From: Enoplolaimus lenunculus
Taxonomy: Eukaryota > Nematoda > Enoplea > Enoplida > Thoracostomopsidae
Direction: 5' to 3'
Assembly: GCA_030248215.1 (NCBI GenBank)
Contig: JASANG010003041.1
Coordinates: 1 to 64,000, forward strand
Length of the DNA stretch: 64,000 nucleotides
Part shown: one piece after another, positions 62,640-64,000 of the stretch
Layout of the letters: the number at the start of each line of letters is the position of its first letter
Numbering within the stretch: the first letter of the stretch is position 1
Made by a program: the position numbers and the translations under genes
The notes under the pieces: generated by a model
The model's input: only the letters and a program-made list of their open reading frames with translations
Database searches by the model: none
Told to the model about the DNA's origin: nothing

Positions 62640-64000
62640 CAGCTTTGGTCCCGAAGTACTTGCGCATTTCGCCTACCAACCCAGACAACGAACGATTGTG
62701 GGGCACCGCTACCTAGTTACACATCGATTTGAGAAACATAATGACCTCTCCGGTTACCAAAAATTCTATTTTTGAAAGAAAACCCAAAACACATTGATTA
62801 TGTTGTTACCTAGCACAAACAGTTGCATTTTCGCGTTTAAAACATTTAAGACATCGTTTAAAAATTATGGGTCTTCCGCCTTTATAACTTCATGCTATGT
62901 TACAAAAATTTCCAGTCTATTCGGTGTGGACGGGAGCAAAAAACAACACTATAGCTCTGAATTAGGGATTGCACAGAGGGTGTTTTGAGACAGTGTGATT
63001 TGTTCCGACCCTGCTCGAAGGGTATCGGTTTTTTTTCGATATTAAACCGGAACCGAATATCCGGTCCCATCCTGGCGTACGATACAGTACGGTGATGGAC
63101 AGCGCCGCCTAGGTTTCAACCGAAATTCATGATCCGGCCTGAATTCCTGCAAAAATTCAATTCCAGTTCCTGCATTCAAAGATGTAGGAACGGGAATTTT
63201 AGCAGATTTTAGACAAATTGACAAATTATTAATAATCTTTTAAATATTTGAAACTTAGTCGTTGAAAAATTGATATGTCGAAATGGGTGTTTTTGCAATT
63301 ACGGAGTTCAAATTTTGTTAATATACTGTTTGTGATGTGCTTTCGCAAAACTTGATGATGAAATAGCACAAAATTCGCTTAAGTTAATTTTTGGCATGTT
63401 TTCGGAAAAGTCCAACAGTAATTCGGTGACGAAAAATGTTTCGAATTCAAGTTTTTGCAAAGAAATTCAATTCCAGTTCCTGTTGTTGTTCTGACAAACT
63501 TTAGTTCCTGCTGGAACCACGGCGCCACTCTAATTTTTTAGTTTAATTCAAAGTGGTTTCATTGCGTTGGACATCGGAATAAAATCGGCCAGAATCGCAA
63601 TTTAAACACAACTATTTCACAAATTTATGTCGAAATCGAAGTTCCATTAGTACAGAAAGCCCCGAACCACGTTCTCTTTTGTCTATTGGCTATTCCAGCA
63701 GAACTTTGGGCTATTTGTTCAAAACTTATTTTATTTGGGGAACTCCATTTTGATCAGCCGATAAGCGGCCCGATGCATTATGATATGTATCAGTATTGTG
63801 GTAATTATTAGTTCAAAACAGTTGTGTTTTCAGCTATCTTGAAGTTCGTTGTATTGCGTTTCGATTTGTTGAAAACTATATATATGAAAGTAAAGTACTA
63901 ATCGAACGAACTCGCCTACACTATACAAATTTGAGCAACTCTCAACTAACTGTAATGACATAACGTGCATATATTTGATGACTGGAAGTAAATTATTTTT
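62640..64000. other. Window end, nothing recognised with confidence
   Basis: A repeated pair of phrases (CAATTCCAGTTCCTG at about 63158 and 63467) suggests one more worn CCGGAA-like element. No gene, RNA or DDX20 exon was read. Confidence 0.35.

Overview
This is repeat-rich, AT-rich animal nuclear DNA with two spliced host genes on the + strand. One is a fatty-acid-synthase-type malonyl/acetyl-transferase gene (about 37.6-42.6 kb). The other is the helicase core of DDX20/Gemin3 (about 49.4-56.9 kb), cut off by the window edge or by a very long intron. Gemin3 plus an animal-type FAS acyltransferase, about 1-kb GT-AG introns and many hAT-like and foldback DNA elements point to an invertebrate animal. 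A tunicate or similar invertebrate is a guess, not a demonstration.

Layout. (1) 1-5.08 kb: a less AT-rich non-coding repeat ('A') with a ~175-bp tandem array, a CCAAT-dense TATA promoter, a poly(A) signal and a conserved tail. (2) 6.0-7.1 kb: a foldback element with a small MITE inside. (3) 7.1-12.85 kb: repeat 'B', copy 1. (4) ~13.8-23.4 kb: a diverged second copy of A, interrupted by a 3.46-kb transposon whose inverted arms are 81-bp minisatellites. (5) 24.7-26.3 kb: a TTA-flanked Harbinger-like MITE and a perfect 165-bp tandem duplication carrying a psq-type helix-turn-helix exon. (6) 26.36-32.59 kb: repeat B, copy 2. (7) 33.4-42.6 kb: TTAGGC-rich MITEs and the acyltransferase gene. (8) 44.0-47.5 kb: a second minisatellite-arm transposon carrying four nested elements. 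(9) 48.2-64 kb: a tRNA-like SINE head, hAT MITEs, DDX20, a LINE 3' fragment, a second tRNA-derived SINE and a family of GTCTCGG-rich hAT-like elements.

The most interesting structure is a set of non-autonomous transposons that share one terminus (GGCCCATGTAYAGA followed by CAGGGSC) and 8-bp target duplications, but carry different cargo: either a TTAGGC-rich core, which matches the nematode telomere repeat unit, or long inverted arms of an 81-bp minisatellite. No transposase able to move them is in the window. Next is the acyltransferase gene, which keeps the catalytic Ser, Arg and His, reads through the post-domain linker and then ends at a stop followed by a poly(A) signal, as if an MAT domain had become a stand-alone gene. 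All similarities are from reading and recall of family motifs; no search was run.
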